Notes: generated by a model from the letters alone, not told the origin. A stretch of 64,000 bases of DNA from DASVEE01 sp036380735 (GCA_036380735.1 DASVEE010000033.1:1-64000), one strand, 5' to 3'; shown: positions 25,813-34,741, numbered from the stretch's first letter. Numbers and translations: made by a program.

Positions 25813-25911
25813 AGGACGAATAGGACACGACTCATAGGACGAATGGGACCAGGTTGATCCCATCAGTCCCATAGGTCCCATCTGTCCTATTCGTCCTGTC
25901 CCGTCCTATCG
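25813..25911. repeat. GGAC 9-mer inverted repeat
   Basis: Arm GGACGAATAGGACACGACTC…GGACGAATGGGACC (25813-25850) faces arm TCCCATCAGTCCCATAGGTC…CGTCCTATCG (25858-25911). It serves as the space between two converging genes; its right arm covers the stop codon of the gene at 25906. Confidence 0.8.
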
Positions 25912-26505
25912 CCCGTCCCGGGCGCGGATCGCCTGCGTCAGCACCAGGCCCACGGCGATGGCGCCCAGCGCGGCGGCGCCCGCCGTGAGTACCTTCTTCC
26001 GTGTGGGTGGGTAGGTGGCGTAGGCCAGCCATCCTTTTTCCCGGACGTAGTTGTCGGGGTGACCGCGGAAGGCGTCGAGGAAGAAGCTTTCGACCATGTC
26101 GACGCGGTCCGCCAGGAGCAACGTCATCCAGTGACGGTTGGTGGCCTCGCCGTACTCGTAGGCGTAGTCGCGCAACATGCCGCTGAGGCCGCGCGGCGGG
26201 ATGCTCGCCCCGAACGTCGGCGTGAGGTTGGGGTGCTCGTTCGAGACGTGGATCTTGTCGTGCGGCACCTGCCAGTCCGTGACGTCGCCGCGCAAGGTCT
26301 TGACGGTCGACGGCAACTCCTTGGGATATGCCGGACGGTTGGCGTGGTCGAGGTCCGCGCCCCAGCCGTTGACCTGGCGGTAGTCGGCGGGGACGCCGTT
26401 GCGCGAATGGCCCGGGGAGGGGACGGCGTCCTCGCCGCGGGAGCGCGTCATGCGCATGGCTTTTTCGGGAGTCTGATCTTCTTCGGTATGGGTAGCGACA
26501 GGCAT
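25906..26505 (-). CDS. uncharacterised membrane-anchored protein, partner of zinc alcohol dehydrogenase
   Basis: 199 aa. No enzyme family is recognised. The N-terminal 50 residues are polar. The conserved-looking core reads NGWGADLDHANRPAYPKELP, L-R-G-D-V-T-D-W-Q-V-P, EHPNLTPTFGASIPPRGLSG, YAYEYGEATNRHWMTLLLAD and HPDNYVREKGW. I recall the same core in proteins encoded beside FdhA-like dehydrogenases in other bacteria. A single C-terminal helix (AGAAALGAIAVGLVLTQAI) followed by R-A-R-D-G-R suggests a tail anchor with the bulk on the cytoplasmic side. Its Shine-Dalgarno AAGGAG overlaps the TAA stop of the upstream dehydrogenase, so the two are translationally coupled. A link to the dehydrogenase is inferred. 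Confidence 0.7.
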   Translation of the reverse strand: MPVATHTEEDQTPEKAMRMTRSRGEDAVPSPGHSRNGVPADYRQVNGWGADLDHANRPAYPKELPSTVKTLRGDVTDWQVPHDKIHVSNEHPNLTPTFGASIPPRGLSGMLRDYAYEYGEATNRHWMTLLLADRVDMVESFFLDAFRGHPDNYVREKGWLAYATYPPTRKKVLTAGAAALGAIAVGLVLTQAIRARDGR

Positions 26506-26515
26506 GGTGGGCTCC

Positions 26516-27664
26516 TTACGCGGCCTTCGGAATGACGACCGGTTTGATGCAGCCGTCCAGTTTGCTGGTGAACACGCGGTACGCCTCGGAGATCGCCTCG
26601 AGCGGGAAGCGGTGCGTGATGATCTCGCCCGGGTTGATGCGGCCGGCGCGGATGTGCTCGAACAGACGCGGAAGCTGCCGCTTCACCGACGCCTGGTTGG
26701 CGTGGATCGTCAGACCTTTGTTCATGACGCTGCCGATCGGCACCATGTTCATGGGCGGACCGTAGGCGCCGATGATGACCACCGTGCCGGCCTTGCGCAC
26801 GGAGTTGATGGCCCAGTGCAGCGCTACCGCGTTGCCGGCCTGCAGCTTGAGGTGGAAGCCGGTGAACGCCTGCATGATGCTGCCGGAGGCGTCGCAACCG
26901 ACGGCGTCGATGACGGAGTCGGCGCCGATGTAGTCGGTGATCTTCTTGAAGTAGACCACCGGGTCCTTGAGGTGGGTGAAGTTCACCGTCTCCGCCGGCC
27001 CGTAGCGGGCGACGAACTCGAGCCGGTCGTCGAGATGGTCGGTGACGATGACGCGGCCGGCGCCCATCAGCCAGGCGGAGCGCGCGGCGAAGATGCCGAC
27101 CGGGCCCGCGCCGAAGATCAGCACCGTGTCGCCTTCGTTGATGTCCGCCATCTGCGCGGCGTGATAGCCGGTGGGGAGGGCGTCGGTGCACATGAGCGCA
27201 TCGTCGTCCGAGATGCCGTCCGGAATGATCGTCGGGCCGACGTTCGCCCACGGCACGCGGACGTACTCGGCCTGTCCGCCGGCCCAGCCGCCGCACGTGT
27301 GCGAATAGCCGTAGATGCCGCCGATCGCGGTCGCGTTGGGGTTCGTGTTGTGGCAGTTGCCGAACAGGCCGCGCGAGCAGAAGTAGCACGTGCCGCAGCA
27401 GACGTTGAACGGCACCAGCACCTTGTCGCCGGTCTTTAGGTTGTCGACGTTGGGACCGACCTCCTCGACCACGCCAATGAACTCGTGTCCGAAGGTCTCA
27501 CCGATGCGCAGGTCAGGCATCAGGCCGTGGTAGAGGTGGATGTCGGAGCCGCAGATGGCGGCCTGGGTGACGCGGATGATGGCGTCGTTCGGATGCTGAA
27601 TCTCGGGGTCGGGCTTGTCCTCGACCCTCACGCGGAACGGGCCGCGGTAGGTCATTGCTCTCAT
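26516..27664 (-). CDS. zinc-dependent alcohol dehydrogenase (FdhA-like, MDR superfamily)
   Basis: 382 aa; ATG at 27664 behind GGAGGG. Catalytic-zinc ligands are in AAICGSDIHLYHG (Cys ~38) and GHEF (His-Glu). The structural-zinc lobe is CCGTCYFCSRGLFGNC (four Cys with correct spacing). The nucleotide-binding motif is IFGAGPVGIFAARS followed by V-T-D-H. Downstream K-P-V-V-I-P ends the fold. The family covers glutathione-independent formaldehyde dehydrogenases and related alcohol dehydrogenases; the insertion around Y-G-Y-S-H-T-C-G-G-W-A-G-G-Q is typical of that branch. The reaction is NAD(P)-dependent oxidation of an alcohol or hydrated aldehyde; the exact substrate cannot be told. It is first gene of a two-gene operon with 25906-26505. 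The 238 bp between it and the divergent KaiC-like gene must hold both promoters; no clear boxes are seen. Confidence 0.9.
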   Translation of the reverse strand: MRAMTYRGPFRVRVEDKPDPEIQHPNDAIIRVTQAAICGSDIHLYHGLMPDLRIGETFGHEFIGVVEEVGPNVDNLKTGDKVLVPFNVCCGTCYFCSRGLFGNCHNTNPNATAIGGIYGYSHTCGGWAGGQAEYVRVPWANVGPTIIPDGISDDDALMCTDALPTGYHAAQMADINEGDTVLIFGAGPVGIFAARSAWLMGAGRVIVTDHLDDRLEFVARYGPAETVNFTHLKDPVVYFKKITDYIGADSVIDAVGCDASGSIMQAFTGFHLKLQAGNAVALHWAINSVRKAGTVVIIGAYGPPMNMVPIGSVMNKGLTIHANQASVKRQLPRLFEHIRAGRINPGEIITHRFPLEAISEAYRVFTSKLDGCIKPVVIPKAA

Positions 27665-27902
27665 CGGGGTGTTCCCTCCTCTGTTGCCATTCGGGCGAGT
27701 CGTCGAGACTGCACGATGCGTGCGCAACATATTGATAGAAGAGGTTTTACGGCTGCGGCTGGCAGCGCCCATCCACGAGCTCACATGTCAGCGATATCTG
27801 AGTCGCGCGCCCCACGTTCGCGCTGCGGCTGAGTTGGCAAGGATTATGAGAAGGAGCCGCGGCAATAGACGCATTTGTCCTGACATTCTGGGGGAAGTTT
27901 CA

Positions 27903-29408
27903 ATGAACGTGGAAAGTGATGGCGTCGCGTCGACGGGCATCCAGGGCCTCGATGAAATCCTCGGTGGCGGCTTTCCGAAACATCACGTCTACCTGCTGCA
28001 GGGCGACCCGGGCGCCGGCAAAACGACCCTGTCGCTGCAGTTCCTGCTCGAAGGCGTAGATCACGGTGAAGCCGGTCTTTACATCACGCTGTCGGAGAGC
28101 CGGAAAGAACTGCAGGCGGTGGCGCGCTCGCATGGCTGGTCGCTCGACCAGATCACCATCTACGAGCAGCTCGTCGGCGAGGAAATGCTGACGGATGACG
28201 AAGACCTCACGCTCTTCAATCCTTCCGAGGTGGAGCTGGGGGAGGCGGTGAACAACCTGCTGCGGGAAGTGGAGCGCGTGAAGCCGCAGCGTGTCGTCCT
28301 CGACTCGCTGTCGGAGATCCGGCTGCTTTCGCAGAGCTCTCTCCGTTACCGGAAGCAGATCCTCGCGCTGAAGGATTTCTTCGCGCGGCGCGGCATCACC
28401 GCTCTCTTCCTGGACGACCGTACGTCGGAGCGCAACGACCTGCAGCTGCACAGCGTGCCGCACGGCGTCGTCGTGCTGGAGCGGCTCGCGCCGCTCTACG
28501 GCTCGCCGCGCCGGCGTCTCGAAGTGGTGAAGGTGCGCGGCGTCAACTTCCGCGGCGGCTATCACGACTTCTCGATCCTCACCGGCGGCATCCGCGTGTT
28601 CCCGCGGCCGCAACAGACCACCCATCGCGTCGACTCGGTCAAGGACCAGATCGGAAGCGGCATCGAGGAGATCGACACGCTCACCGGCGGCGGTCTGCGG
28701 CGCGGCAACAGCACGCTGATCATGGGGCCGGCCGGCGTCGGCAAGTCGACGCTGGCGACGCAGTACGCCATCGCCGCCGCGAACCGCGGCGAGCGCGCGG
28801 CGATGTTCATCTTCGACGAGAGCATCGGCACGCTGATGCTGCGCTCGGGCGACCTCGGGATGCCGCTGGCGAAACACGTCGACGACGGGAAGATCATCAT
28901 CCAGCAGATCGACCCCGCGGAGCTCGGCGCCGGCGAGTTCACGGAGCGCGTGCGCCGCTGCGTCGAGGAGGACGGAGCCACGGTCGTCGTGCTCGACAGT
29001 CTCAATGGTTACCTGAACGCGATCCCGGAAGAGCGCTTCCTCACCCTGCATCTACACGAGCTGCTCTCCTACCTCGGCGAGCACAGTGTCGCGACGATCG
29101 TGGTCATGGCGCAGCATGGCCTCATCGGCACCAGCATGCACTCCGCGGTCGACATCAGCTACCTCGCCGACTGCGTGATCCTGCTGCGGTATTACGAGGC
29201 CGAGGCGGAGATCAAGAAGGCGATCTCGGTGCTGAAGAAACGCAGCGGCATGCACGAGAAGTCGATCCGCGATTACGACATGGACGGTGACGGCATCAGG
29301 GTCGGTCCGCCGCTGCGGCAGTTCCGCGGCCTCCTCACCGGCACGCCGATCGCGATCGATGCGGCGCAGGATCCATACGGCGGCTCCGCGCTCACGAAGA
29401 CCAAATGA
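27903..29408 (+). CDS. KaiC-like double RecA ATPase
   Basis: 501 aa; ATG at 27903 preceded by GGGGGAAG. There are two tandem KaiC domains. Domain 1 has P-loop GDPGAGKTT (34-42), L-S-E-S-R (after strand 3) and Walker B VVLDSLSE (131-138). Domain 2 has P-loop GPAGVGKST (275-283), F-I-F-D-E-S and Walker B VVVLDSLNGY. The N-terminal GIQGLDEILGGGFPKHHVYL is family-typical. There is no KaiA or KaiB nearby, so a circadian role is not implied. The stop overlaps the start of the downstream hybrid kinase (ATGA, 29405-29408), and KaiC-like/histidine-kinase pairs are a recognised non-clock signalling arrangement. It probably modulates or is modulated by the kinase in the cytoplasm. Confidence 0.9.
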   Translation: MNVESDGVASTGIQGLDEILGGGFPKHHVYLLQGDPGAGKTTLSLQFLLEGVDHGEAGLYITLSESRKELQAVARSHGWSLDQITIYEQLVGEEMLTDDEDLTLFNPSEVELGEAVNNLLREVERVKPQRVVLDSLSEIRLLSQSSLRYRKQILALKDFFARRGITALFLDDRTSERNDLQLHSVPHGVVVLERLAPLYGSPRRRLEVVKVRGVNFRGGYHDFSILTGGIRVFPRPQQTTHRVDSVKDQIGSGIEEIDTLTGGGLRRGNSTLIMGPAGVGKSTLATQYAIAAANRGERAAMFIFDESIGTLMLRSGDLGMPLAKHVDDGKIIIQQIDPAELGAGEFTERVRRCVEEDGATVVVLDSLNGYLNAIPEERFLTLHLHELLSYLGEHSVATIVVMAQHGLIGTSMHSAVDISYLADCVILLRYYEAEAEIKKAISVLKKRSGMHEKSIRDYDMDGDGIRVGPPLRQFRGLLTGTPIAIDAAQDPYGGSALTKTK

Positions 29409-30940
29409 CTCCCAACGACTCGGAACGGATCCTCATCCTGACGCCTCAGGGCCGCGACGGGGAAGTGGCGTGCCGCATCCTCGACCGCGCGGGGATGGAG
29501 TGCGTCGTCTGCGCCGACATCAACGAGTTGTGCCGCGAGATTCCGCGCGGCGCCGGCGCGGTGATCGTGGCGACCGAGGCGTTGCCGAGAAAGGCGATCC
29601 GCGAGTTGTCGGAGGTGCTCGAACGGCAGCCGTCGTGGTCGGAGCTGCCGATCCTCATCTTCGCCCTGCCCGGCGTCGACCGGCAGTTGCCGGCGTTCGG
29701 TCCGCTCGAGGACCGGCACTTCACGACGCTCGACCGTCCCATCGGCGTGAAGGCGCTAGTCAGCGCGGTGCGCACGGCGCTGCGGTGGAGACGGCGTCAG
29801 TACGAAGTGCGCAACCTCATGGACGCGCTCGAAGCGCGCGTGCACGAGCGCGACAAGTTCCTCGCGATCCTCGGACACGAGCTGCGCAATCCGCTCGGCG
29901 CAATCCTGCTCGCCTCGCAATTGCACGATGAAGACGGACGGCTCGACGGCGAGCACGCGGCGATGATCGAGCGGCAGTCGCGGCATCTCACCCGGCTCGT
30001 CGACGACCTGCTCGACCTCTCGCGCGTGACCGCGGGGAAGATCGTGCTGCAGCGCCGCAGCGTCGACCTGAACGACATCGTCGATCAGACGTTGCGCACG
30101 CTGCGCGAGAGCATGCCGTCGAAGGCCGTGGCGGTGGAGTGGACGCGCGCCGCATCGGCGGTGCTCGTCAATGGCGATCCGGTGCGGCTCGAACAGATCG
30201 TCTCGAATGTGGTGTCGAACGCGCTGAAGTACACGCCGGACGGCGGAACGGTCGTGATCACGGTGACGCGCGAGGACGACACCGCGCTGCTGACCGTGAA
30301 GGACGACGGAGTCGGCATCGCGAAGGAGCGGCTCGATCAGATCTTCGGCCTGTTCACGCAGGCGGAGAACGCGATCGGCCGCGCGCAGGGCGGCATGGGC
30401 ATCGGGCTGTCGCTCGTGCGCAACCTCGTGGGACTGCACGGCGGGACCGTGCACGCGTCGAGCGACGGCGTCGGCAAAGGGAGCGAGTTCGTCGTCAAGC
30501 TGCCGGTGGCGAGGTCACGCTCGACCGATGTGTCGACGCCGACGACCGAGGTGGTGGCGGAGGCGCCGTCGGCGCGGCGGGTGGTGATCATCGAGGACAA
30601 CCCCGACATCCGCACGCTGCTGCAACTGAAGCTGCGGCGGCTCGGGCACGACGTCGAAGCCGTCGGCGACGGCGAGCGCGGCATCGAGCGCATCGTGCAT
30701 CTCGAGCCCGACCTGGCGCTGGTCGACATCGGCCTGCCCGGCGTCGACGGCTACGAGGTCGCGGTGCAGGTGCGCGAGAAGCTCGGCGACAACGTGTTCC
30801 TCGTGGCGCTGAGCGGCTTCGGCCAGCCGGAAGACAAGCGGCGCGCGCTCGAAGCGGGGTTCAACGAGCATCTGACGAAGCCCGCGGACGTGAAGGACCT
30901 GGAGCAGTTGCTGTCGCGCGTGCCGCGTCAGCTCAGGTGA
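29405..30940 (+). CDS. hybrid histidine kinase with C-terminal receiver
   Basis: 511 aa. Residues 7-125 are a receiver-like domain lacking a clear phospho-Asp (the strand reads AVIVATEAL). A short coiled segment 130-150 leads into HisKA with the H-box KFLAILGHELRNPLG (His158). HATPase: N-box NVVSNALKY (268-276), G1 DDGVGIA, F-box IFGLFTQ, G2 GGMGIGLSLV. The C-terminal receiver (392-507) has D398-N-P start residues, phospho-acceptor Asp441 (LVDIGLPG) and Lys492 (LTKPAD). There is no transmembrane helix or signal peptide, so the kinase is soluble. It is translationally coupled to the KaiC-like ATPase and convergent with the receiver gene ending at 30928 (13-bp overlap). Probable phosphorelay H158 to D441; output partner not visible. 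Confidence 0.92.
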   Translation: MTPNDSERILILTPQGRDGEVACRILDRAGMECVVCADINELCREIPRGAGAVIVATEALPRKAIRELSEVLERQPSWSELPILIFALPGVDRQLPAFGPLEDRHFTTLDRPIGVKALVSAVRTALRWRRRQYEVRNLMDALEARVHERDKFLAILGHELRNPLGAILLASQLHDEDGRLDGEHAAMIERQSRHLTRLVDDLLDLSRVTAGKIVLQRRSVDLNDIVDQTLRTLRESMPSKAVAVEWTRAASAVLVNGDPVRLEQIVSNVVSNALKYTPDGGTVVITVTREDDTALLTVKDDGVGIAKERLDQIFGLFTQAENAIGRAQGGMGIGLSLVRNLVGLHGGTVHASSDGVGKGSEFVVKLPVARSRSTDVSTPTTEVVAEAPSARRVVIIEDNPDIRTLLQLKLRRLGHDVEAVGDGERGIERIVHLEPDLALVDIGLPGVDGYEVAVQVREKLGDNVFLVALSGFGQPEDKRRALEAGFNEHLTKPADVKDLEQLLSRVPRQLR

Positions 30941-31305
30941 TTCGCGGCGCAGGCCATCACGGTCTCGCGCACGACTTTCGGCGTGAGCGGCTTCTCGAGG
31001 ATGCGGAACACGCCGCGCTTCGTCCACTCGGAGTTGAGGTAGCTGTCCTTCTCGGTCGTGGCCACGATGACGGTGTGCAGCTTGTCGGAGCGGTGCGCGT
31101 CGAGGTAGTCGAGCAGCATCCGGAATCCGGCAGCCGGATTCGGCTCGACCACGATCGCGTCGTAGTCGTTACGGCTGCTGTTCTCGATGGCAATGTCGGG
31201 ATCCTGGCAGACGTCGACCGCAACGCCTTCCCGCCGGAGAATCCCGGCGAGGAGCCAGCCCAGATCCGCATTGTCATCCGCAATCAGAACGCTGAATGGG
31301 GACAC
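30928..31305 (-). CDS. single-domain receiver with Glu at the phosphorylation site
   Basis: 125 aa from a GTG at 31305 (AAGGTG, 6-nt spacing); longer starts read low-complexity repeat DNA. It is a CheY-like fold: acidic pair I-A-D-D-N (D10, D11), Thr83/84 in VIVATTEK, and Lys105 in ILEKPL. The strand-3 phospho-Asp is replaced by Glu54 (DAIVVEPNP), with no Asp within three residues. By analogy with D-to-E substitutions in receivers this may mimic constitutive phosphorylation, or the protein may be phosphorylation-independent. It has no output domain. It converges on the kinase gene, overlapping its 3' end by 13 bp, which suggests a functional or regulatory connection. Confidence 0.85.
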   Translation of the reverse strand: MSPFSVLIADDNADLGWLLAGILRREGVAVDVCQDPDIAIENSSRNDYDAIVVEPNPAAGFRMLLDYLDAHRSDKLHTVIVATTEKDSYLNSEWTKRGVFRILEKPLTPKVVRETVMACAANHLS

Positions 31306-31432
31306 GTGGGGCACCTTTGACCTTATTTTTGGACTGCATAGACCAACAGGTCCGGGATGACGGAATTCCAGCGAGCGGGGCGGTGGAGGAAAGGCTGACC
31401 GGGGGAGTGGACCCGGCCAGAGCTGAAAACCG

Positions 31433-31543
31433 AAGTTAGAACGCAGAACGCAGAACGATGAATGAAGAACGGACGCCATGCTCACTTCTGCGTTCTGCGT
31501 TCTACGTTCTTCGTTCTTCGTTCTGCGTTCTGCGTTCTGACTT
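31433..31543. repeat. 7-mer inverted repeat (CGCAGAA/TTCTGCG)
   Basis: The arms are 31433-31470 and 31506-31543, 38 nt each and matching at about 35 of 38 positions. Arm 1 is built of AGAACGC-type heptads, arm 2 of the complement TTCTGCG. The loop is 35 nt. Same architecture as the elements at 34791, 44408, 47297 and 57583, but with different heptads. Immediately after (31548-31600) comes a GGTCC/CCATC run of the GGAC family (CCCATCGGTCCCATCGGTCC). Confidence 0.85.
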
Positions 31544-31710
31544 CAACGGTCCTACAGGTCCCTCCGACCCATCGGTCCCATCGGTCCGATCGGCCGTGTA
31601 CCATCGCCGCATGCTGCCCGACACGGTCGTCTTCGCCAGTCATCTGGCCGGGTTGCCGCCAACCGTCGGGCCCGCTCGACAGGCCAAATCCGGTAAGCGC
31701 CTCTCTCACG

Positions 31711-31726
31711 TGTGACTCGCGTCACG
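31711..31726. promoter_or_regulatory. CRP-like palindrome upstream of the first Cys-module protein
   Basis: TGTGACTCGCGTCACG, i.e. TGTGA-N6-TCACG, one base from the CRP/FNR-family consensus. It lies 160 bp before the GTG at 31886. A related GTGACTCACGGGTCAC lies before the paralogous gene at 35080. A second inverted repeat CGTAAC/GTTACG is at 31744-31761. The remaining 31600-31885 has no supported gene; a 34-codon frame from 31612 is not convincing. Confidence 0.35.
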
Positions 31727-31885
31727 CAAAATGTTCGCTCGTTCGTAACTTTTCCGTTACGGCCTCTGAGGGCGTAGAATCTTTCTTCAAACCCACCAAT
31801 TTCGGACTCGACTTTTCGGACGCTGGTACCGAGTGTGTACGCACCACGACCACGCGGTTCCCGCGAAACACAAGGAGGCACAACG

Positions 31886-34741
31886 GTGCGAAGGGCATTT
31901 TTGCGTTTAGGCGTCATAGTGGCGACGCTACTTTCAGTAGTCCCGGCAGGCGCGGCGGAAATGGTCCGTCTCGCGAACGAAACCCAGAGGGTGGTGCTCG
32001 AGCTGCCCGGCGGTGTGACGGCAGAGCGGACGCTCGTCGCGACCCCGCAGTCGCTCCAGTACCGGATCGTCGAAAGCGAAGGAGTCGCCGCGACGCTGTC
32101 GGACGGCCGCACCGTCCGCTTCGCCGGCTTCGGCGGAGAGATGCTGACGCTCCCGACGCCGCGCATCATCGACGCGGAAGGGAAATCGACGACCCGCGCC
32201 CGGTGGGAAGCCGGTGAGCGCACGCTCACGCTGACCATCGACGACGAGCACCTCGTCTATCCGATCACCATCGACATGACCGCCAGCGGCCCGAAGCCAC
32301 AGCCGCGCCGGCCGGTCGAGGTGCACGCGAGCGGCGGCTCGATCAGCGGCACCATGACCGACTCCTACACCGGTGAGGGCATCGCCAAGGAGCTGGTCCA
32401 CGTCTACAACCCGCAGCAGGAGTGGATCAAGTCGGCCATCACCGATGCGAACGGCAACTACCTGTTCCAGGGAATCCCGGCCGGCACGTACTACGTCGCC
32501 GCCGTGGCCTACGGGTATCACTCCGAGACCTACGACAACATCGCGTGCAGCACACGCCCCTGCACCATCACCGGCGCGACGCCGGTCAACGTCGTCGAGT
32601 TGCAGACGACCGGCAACATCAACTTCCAGCTCACCTCGAAGGCCGCGCGCGTCTCCGGCAAGGTGACGGACGCCGGCACAGGCGCACCGCTCGCGGGCGT
32701 CGCGGTCATGTTCACGAACGCCGGCGGCAGCCGCGCCGGGGTCGGCTTCGCCGATGAGCACGGCAACTACGTCGCCGACGTCGCGGGCACCGGCACCTTC
32801 TACGCCCGCACCTGGAACCACACCTACAAGGGCTTCATCGACCAGCGCTACGCCTCGACGGACTGCGTCGACTGCAATCCGGCCCTCGGCACGCCCATCG
32901 GCGCGACGCTCGGCAAGGTCACCGAAGGCATCGACTTCTCTCTCAGCGGCAAGGGTGGCAGCATCAGCGGCACACTGACCGACTCATGGAACGGCGCGCC
33001 GCTGAAGGACAAGTTCCTCCACATCTATAACTCCGCCGGCCATCAGGTGACGTACGCCACCAGCGACGCCGCCGGCAACTACCAGACGTTCCACGGCCTG
33101 GTCAGCGACAAGTACTACGTCGCCGTCACGCCGTCCGAATACCACGGCGAGGTGTTCAACAACGTCTCCTGCCCGGCGAACGCCTGCAACCCCCTCCTCG
33201 GCCTCGGCGTCACGGTGAAGACGGGCGACGACACGCCGGGAGTCAACTTCTCCCTGCGCCACCGCAAGTCGCGCGTCATCGGGCGCCTCACCGATCTCGC
33301 GGCCCGCGTCAGGATGGCCCACGTCAAGATCCTCTTCTATGACTACGCCACCCTCGAGCACGTGGCCACTGCCGCGACGGACGAGGAAGGCTTCTACGAG
33401 GCCGTGCTCGACGAGGGCAGCTACTACGTCAAGACGCAGCTCTCGCACCTCCAGCGCGGGTTCGTCGATCAGCTCTATCCGGGCATCCCCTGCACGCAGT
33501 GCAGCATCCGCGAAGGACAGGCCATCGCGGTGAAGGAAGGGATGATCGCCGAGAAGATCGACTTCAAGCTCTCCGTGAGCGGCGGCAAGATCGCCGGCAC
33601 GCTGTTCGAGTCGCGCACGCGCGCTGCGATCCCGTACAAGCACGTCGAGCTGTACGACAGCAAGGGTGAGTTCCTCACCAGCGCCACGTCGAGCAGCCGC
33701 GGCACCTACATCTTCGAAGGCATCGCCGGCGGCGAATACTACGTCCTGGCGCGGCCGCACGGCTTCGTCCCGCAGGTCTACCCCGGCGTCAACTGCGGCG
33801 ATGACTGCGACGTGGTCAAGAACGGCCGTTCGGTTGGGGTCAAGGACGGCAGCATCACCGAAGGCGTCGACTTCGCCCTGCTGAACAACGTGACGCGCAT
33901 CAGCGGCTTCGTCGTCGATGCGGCGACCGGCGCCGCCATCGCGTCCGAAGTGGCGTTCTTCAACCGCCTCGGCGAATGGGCCGGCTCCGCGACGACCAAC
34001 GCGAAGGGCGAGTACAAAGCGACGCTCGACTCGAGCGGCGTCTTCTACGCCCAGACGTTCACCACCACGGGCAACTGGACCGACCAGATCTTCAGCGGCT
34101 TCGAATGCGAAGGGACGAAGTGCGACCCGACCAACGGCACGCCGATCGAAGCAGGACCGGAGAAGGACGTGACGAACGTCGGCTTCTACCTGCGCGGCGA
34201 CGGCGGACGCCTCCTCTCGCTCCGCTCGACGTCGACGAACACCTCTTACGGCGAGACCGTGACGTTCACGGCCAGCGTCGAAGAGCCGGCCGATAGCGGC
34301 GAATTCCGCCTCTACTCCGGCCAGAAGCTCCTGGCCACGAAACCGGCCGTCAACGGCAGCAGCTCCTTCGACGTGACCACGCTCCCCGCGGGCGTGCACT
34401 CGATCGTCGCGGAGTACGTCGATGGCGCCGGCTCCGAGCGCTCGGCACTGCGCCACAGCGTCCGCAAGGGACAGCGCAAGATCGAGCTGAAGGCCGAAGG
34501 AGCCACGTTCACCGCGAAGGTGAATCACTCCGGCGAGCCCACGCAGATCACCTTCCGCAACGGTGATGAGATCCTCGGCACGGTCACGACCGAAGAGGAT
34601 GGAACGGCGACGCTGACCGGCCTCCCGAACGGCTCGTACCGCGTGACCGCCACGGTCGCCGAGACGCCGAACTACGAAGCCGGAGCCTCTGAGCCGGTGG
34701 AGCATGAAGTGAAGAAGCTGTCGCGCCGCCGCGGTGTGTAA
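31886..34741 (+). CDS. secreted multi-module protein, carboxypeptidase-regulatory-like repeats (paralogue A)
   Basis: 951 aa; GTG at 31886 with AAGGAGG 7 nt upstream. Signal peptide MRRAFLRLGVIVATLLSVVP, cleaved near AGA-A. An N-terminal ~110-residue domain is shared with paralogue B (…TLTIDDEHLVYPITIDM here, …LRLDDELLAYPLTIQPQG there). Then come about six ~95-residue transthyretin-like modules starting G-S-I-S-G-T or A-R-V-S-G-K and containing D-A-N-G-N-Y / G-T-Y-Y-V. Each ends in a Cys pair: IACSTRPC, DCVDC, VSCPANAC, IPCTQC, NCGDDC, FECEGTKC, then …G-T-P-I/V. The C-terminus has Ig-like Big_3_5-type modules (TNTSYGETVTFTASVEEP). By family these are extracellular beta-sandwich adhesion or scaffold modules; the Cys pairs probably form one disulfide per module. 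No membrane anchor or sortase motif is seen; it is probably released or bound to the surface. A terminator follows. Confidence 0.85.
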   Translation: MRRAFLRLGVIVATLLSVVPAGAAEMVRLANETQRVVLELPGGVTAERTLVATPQSLQYRIVESEGVAATLSDGRTVRFAGFGGEMLTLPTPRIIDAEGKSTTRARWEAGERTLTLTIDDEHLVYPITIDMTASGPKPQPRRPVEVHASGGSISGTMTDSYTGEGIAKELVHVYNPQQEWIKSAITDANGNYLFQGIPAGTYYVAAVAYGYHSETYDNIACSTRPCTITGATPVNVVELQTTGNINFQLTSKAARVSGKVTDAGTGAPLAGVAVMFTNAGGSRAGVGFADEHGNYVADVAGTGTFYARTWNHTYKGFIDQRYASTDCVDCNPALGTPIGATLGKVTEGIDFSLSGKGGSISGTLTDSWNGAPLKDKFLHIYNSAGHQVTYATSDAAGNYQTFHGLVSDKYYVAVTPSEYHGEVFNNVSCPANACNPLLGLGVTVKTGDDTPGVNFSLRHRKSRVIGRLTDLAARVRMAHVKILFYDYATLEHVATAATDEEGFYEAVLDEGSYYVKTQLSHLQRGFVDQLYPGIPCTQCSIREGQAIAVKEGMIAEKIDFKLSVSGGKIAGTLFESRTRAAIPYKHVELYDSKGEFLTSATSSSRGTYIFEGIAGGEYYVLARPHGFVPQVYPGVNCGDDCDVVKNGRSVGVKDGSITEGVDFALLNNVTRISGFVVDAATGAAIASEVAFFNRLGEWAGSATTNAKGEYKATLDSSGVFYAQTFTTTGNWTDQIFSGFECEGTKCDPTNGTPIEAGPEKDVTNVGFYLRGDGGRLLSLRSTSTNTSYGETVTFTASVEEPADSGEFRLYSGQKLLATKPAVNGSSSFDVTTLPAGVHSIVAEYVDGAGSERSALRHSVRKGQRKIELKAEGATFTAKVNHSGEPTQITFRNGDEILGTVTTEEDGTATLTGLPNGSYRVTATVAETPNYEAGASEPVEHEVKKLSRRRGV

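Noticed and set aside
27903..29408. Circadian clock kaiC
   Set aside because: No kaiA or kaiB in the window, and the gene is coupled to a histidine kinase; KaiC-like ATPases without a clock are common.
31612..31716. A 34-codon frame (MLPDTVVFASHLAGLPPTVG…) with a TACCAT box 9 nt upstream
   Set aside because: It fits the leaderless start pattern, but it is short, has no homology I recognise and lies between repeats and a regulatory palindrome; evidence is insufficient to call a gene.
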